A stretch of DNA of 6,649 nucleotides, taken from Candidatus Woesearchaeota archaeon (GTDB taxonomy: Archaea > Nanobdellota > Nanobdellia > Woesearchaeales > ARS49). The notes beneath the pieces are model-generated. The model made no database searches. It was not told where the DNA came from and saw only the letters and a list, made by a program, of their open reading frames with translations. This document shows, piece by piece, positions 5,708 to 6,649 of this stretch. Position 1 is the stretch's first letter. Each line of letters starts with the position of its first letter. Both the position numbers and the translations under genes were made by a program. The stretch covers positions 1 through 6,649 of the forward strand of contig JACQMU010000130.1 in assembly GCA_016203425.1 (NCBI GenBank), given 5' to 3'.

Positions 5708-5726
5708 GAAGAAAAGAATAGGAAAG

Positions 5727-5738
5727 GAGTATAAAAAT
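5727..5738 (-). promoter_or_regulatory. TATA box of the HerA-like ATPase gene
   Basis: The minus strand reads ATTTTTATACTC, with its downstream edge 20 nt before the ATG at 5707, predicting a leaderless mRNA. Confidence 0.65.
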
Positions 5739-5765
5739 TATTCTTTGCCACAAGACACTGGACAA

Positions 5766-5773
5766 GTGCGCAC
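5766..5773. promoter_or_regulatory. Possible operator palindrome upstream of the Bro-N gene
   Basis: GTGCGCAC is a perfect 8-bp palindrome about 6 nt before the Bro-N TATA region, where a bound protein would contact the BRE/TFB site. Two ACAAG direct repeats start 12 nt apart nearby (5750-5754, 5762-5766). Bro-N proteins are often DNA-binding antirepressor-type regulators, so autoregulation is conceivable. An 8-bp palindrome can arise by chance. Confidence 0.25.
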
Positions 5774-5778
5774 GCAGA

Positions 5779-5790
5779 GTATTTAAAGCA
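5779..5790 (+). promoter_or_regulatory. TATA box of the Bro-N/DinD-like gene
   Basis: GTATTTAAAGCA ends 20 nt before the ATG at 5810, the same geometry as the other promoters, but GCA replaces the CTC that follows the TATA box elsewhere in the window. Confidence 0.6.
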
Positions 5791-5809
5791 TTAAAACATT
5801 TAACAATAG

Positions 5810-6649
5810 ATGAATAAACAAACCAACCAAGAAAAAGCACTTATAGTATTTGAAGGCAAACAGGTTAGGAAAGTGTGGTACAAGAACGAATGGTGGTTTG
5901 TAGTTGAAGATATTGTGAAAGTATTAACTGATTCTAGCGATCCTAAACAATACATTCAAAAAATAAAACAAAGAGATCCAGTTCTGGAAGAAGGGTGGGT
6001 ACAAATTGTACATACCCTTCCAATAGACACCACAGGCGGCAAACAAAAGATGAATTGCACTAATACTGAGGGTGCATTTAGAATTGTGCAATCGATACCA
6101 TCTGATAAAGCTGAACCATTTAAGTTGTGGCTGGCAAAAATTGGATATGAACGCATTCAAGAGATAGAAAATCCTGAATTAGCGCAAGACAGAGCAAAAG
6201 AATATTACGAAATGAAAGGTTATCCAAAGGACTGGGTAGAAAAAAGAATTCGAGGAATTGCAATAAGACAAGAATTAACAGACGAGTGGAAACAACGAGG
6301 AATTCAAGAAGAGAAAGCTTTTGCAATACTCACAAATGAGATATCAAAGGCAACATTTGGCGTTGGCATTAAAGAACACAAAGAAATCAAAGGGCTCAAT
6401 CCGGAATATAAAAATCAAAATCTCAGAGACCACATGACTGACCTTGAACTTATTTTTAATATGCTCGGTGAGAAATCAACAACAGAAATCACAAAAGCAA
6501 CAGACGCTAAGAGTATGGGTGAATGTGTTGTGGCTTCAAAAGAAGGTGGAACAATTGCAAGAAACGCGCGCTTAGAACTTGAAAAAAAGACGGGAAAAAA
6601 AGTTGTGAGCAAACAAAATTATCTTGAACTCACACCAAAGAAGAAAAAG
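5810..6649 (+). CDS. Bro-N domain protein, DinD/phage-antirepressor-like, 3' end beyond the window
   Basis: 280 codons are visible without a stop; the frame runs off the right edge, probably close to its natural end because the lysine-rich tail (TPKKKK) is already reached. The Bro-N region spans about residues 10-115: VWYKNEWWFVVEDIVKVLTD (22-41) and NTEGAFRIVQSIPSDKAEPF (85-104) are typical. The C-terminal half is DinD-like, with the conserved blocks RIRGIAIRQELTDEW (146-160), EISKATFG (177-184), NLRDHMTDLELIFNMLGE (204-221) and an NAR-x-x-LE-x-x-TGKKVVS stretch (252-267). Such proteins are widespread in small-genome bacteria and archaea and in phages. Their Bro-N domain binds DNA in baculovirus and phage relatives, while the role of DinD-like members is poorly known. 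ATG 5810 fits the TATA box. The coding strand has G over C, opposite to the other plus-strand genes, consistent with horizontal acquisition. Confidence 0.85.
   Translation, partial: MNKQTNQEKALIVFEGKQVRKVWYKNEWWFVVEDIVKVLTDSSDPKQYIQKIKQRDPVLEEGWVQIVHTLPIDTTGGKQKMNCTNTEGAFRIVQSIPSDKAEPFKLWLAKIGYERIQEIENPELAQDRAKEYYEMKGYPKDWVEKRIRGIAIRQELTDEWKQRGIQEEKAFAILTNEISKATFGVGIKEHKEIKGLNPEYKNQNLRDHMTDLELIFNMLGEKSTTEITKATDAKSMGECVVASKEGGTIARNARLELEKKTGKKVVSKQNYLELTPKKKK

Noticed and set aside
1..6649. CRISPR array, insertion sequence or attachment sites
   Set aside because: No regularly spaced repeats, transposase or terminal inverted repeats are visible. The Bro-N gene alone does not prove an integrated element.

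Overview
The window looks like chromosomal DNA from a small-genome archaeon, most likely of the DPANN type (Woesearchaeota- or Pacearchaeota-like). The evidence is a recognisable archaeal SRP (7S) RNA, TATA-box promoters placed about 26 nt before start codons, an archaeal presenilin-like protease, a COG1325 RNA-binding protein and a HerA-type ATPase. The lineage is an inference, because no taxonomic marker is complete here. The DNA is AT-rich and densely coding: eight protein genes, one partial RNA gene and one GC-rich structured RNA element.

Layout. 1-100 (minus): 5' part of SRP RNA, running off the left edge. 124-996 (minus): A22 presenilin/signal-peptide-peptidase-like intramembrane aspartyl protease. 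997-1174: a promoter region followed by a 66% GC, multi-helix RNA element that ends on a Shine-Dalgarno sequence. 1175-1654 (plus): COG1325/PF01877 RNA-binding protein, followed 12 nt later by an unrecognised 225-aa protein (1667-2344). 2368-2541 (plus): 57-aa two-helix membrane protein. 2550-3341 (plus): lipoprotein with a possible LolA-like domain. 3342-4310 (minus): PRPP synthetase, whose stop codon directly abuts the convergent lipoprotein stop. 4364-5707 (minus): HerA/FtsK-superfamily ATPase. 5708-5809: divergent promoter region. 5810-6649 (plus): Bro-N/DinD-like protein, open at the right edge.

How the parts fit. Protein targeting and membrane processing meet at the left end (SRP RNA, presenilin-like protease). 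The middle cluster pairs an RNA-metabolism protein with an unknown partner under a long structured leader. A small membrane protein and a surface lipoprotein form their own unit. PRPP synthetase supplies nucleotide and cofactor synthesis, and the HerA-like ATPase is probably involved in DNA processing or translocation. The Bro-N gene looks like a horizontally mobile gene: its GC skew is opposite to that of everything else in the window.

The most striking global pattern is promoter geometry. Five protein genes have a TATA box whose downstream edge lies 19-20 nt before the ATG, which predicts leaderless mRNAs, and the SRP RNA promoter has the same layout. In five of these six promoters the TATA box is followed by CTC. 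The COG1325 gene is the exception: it has a long structured leader and a Shine-Dalgarno motif, so that leader is the best candidate here for an undescribed regulatory RNA.
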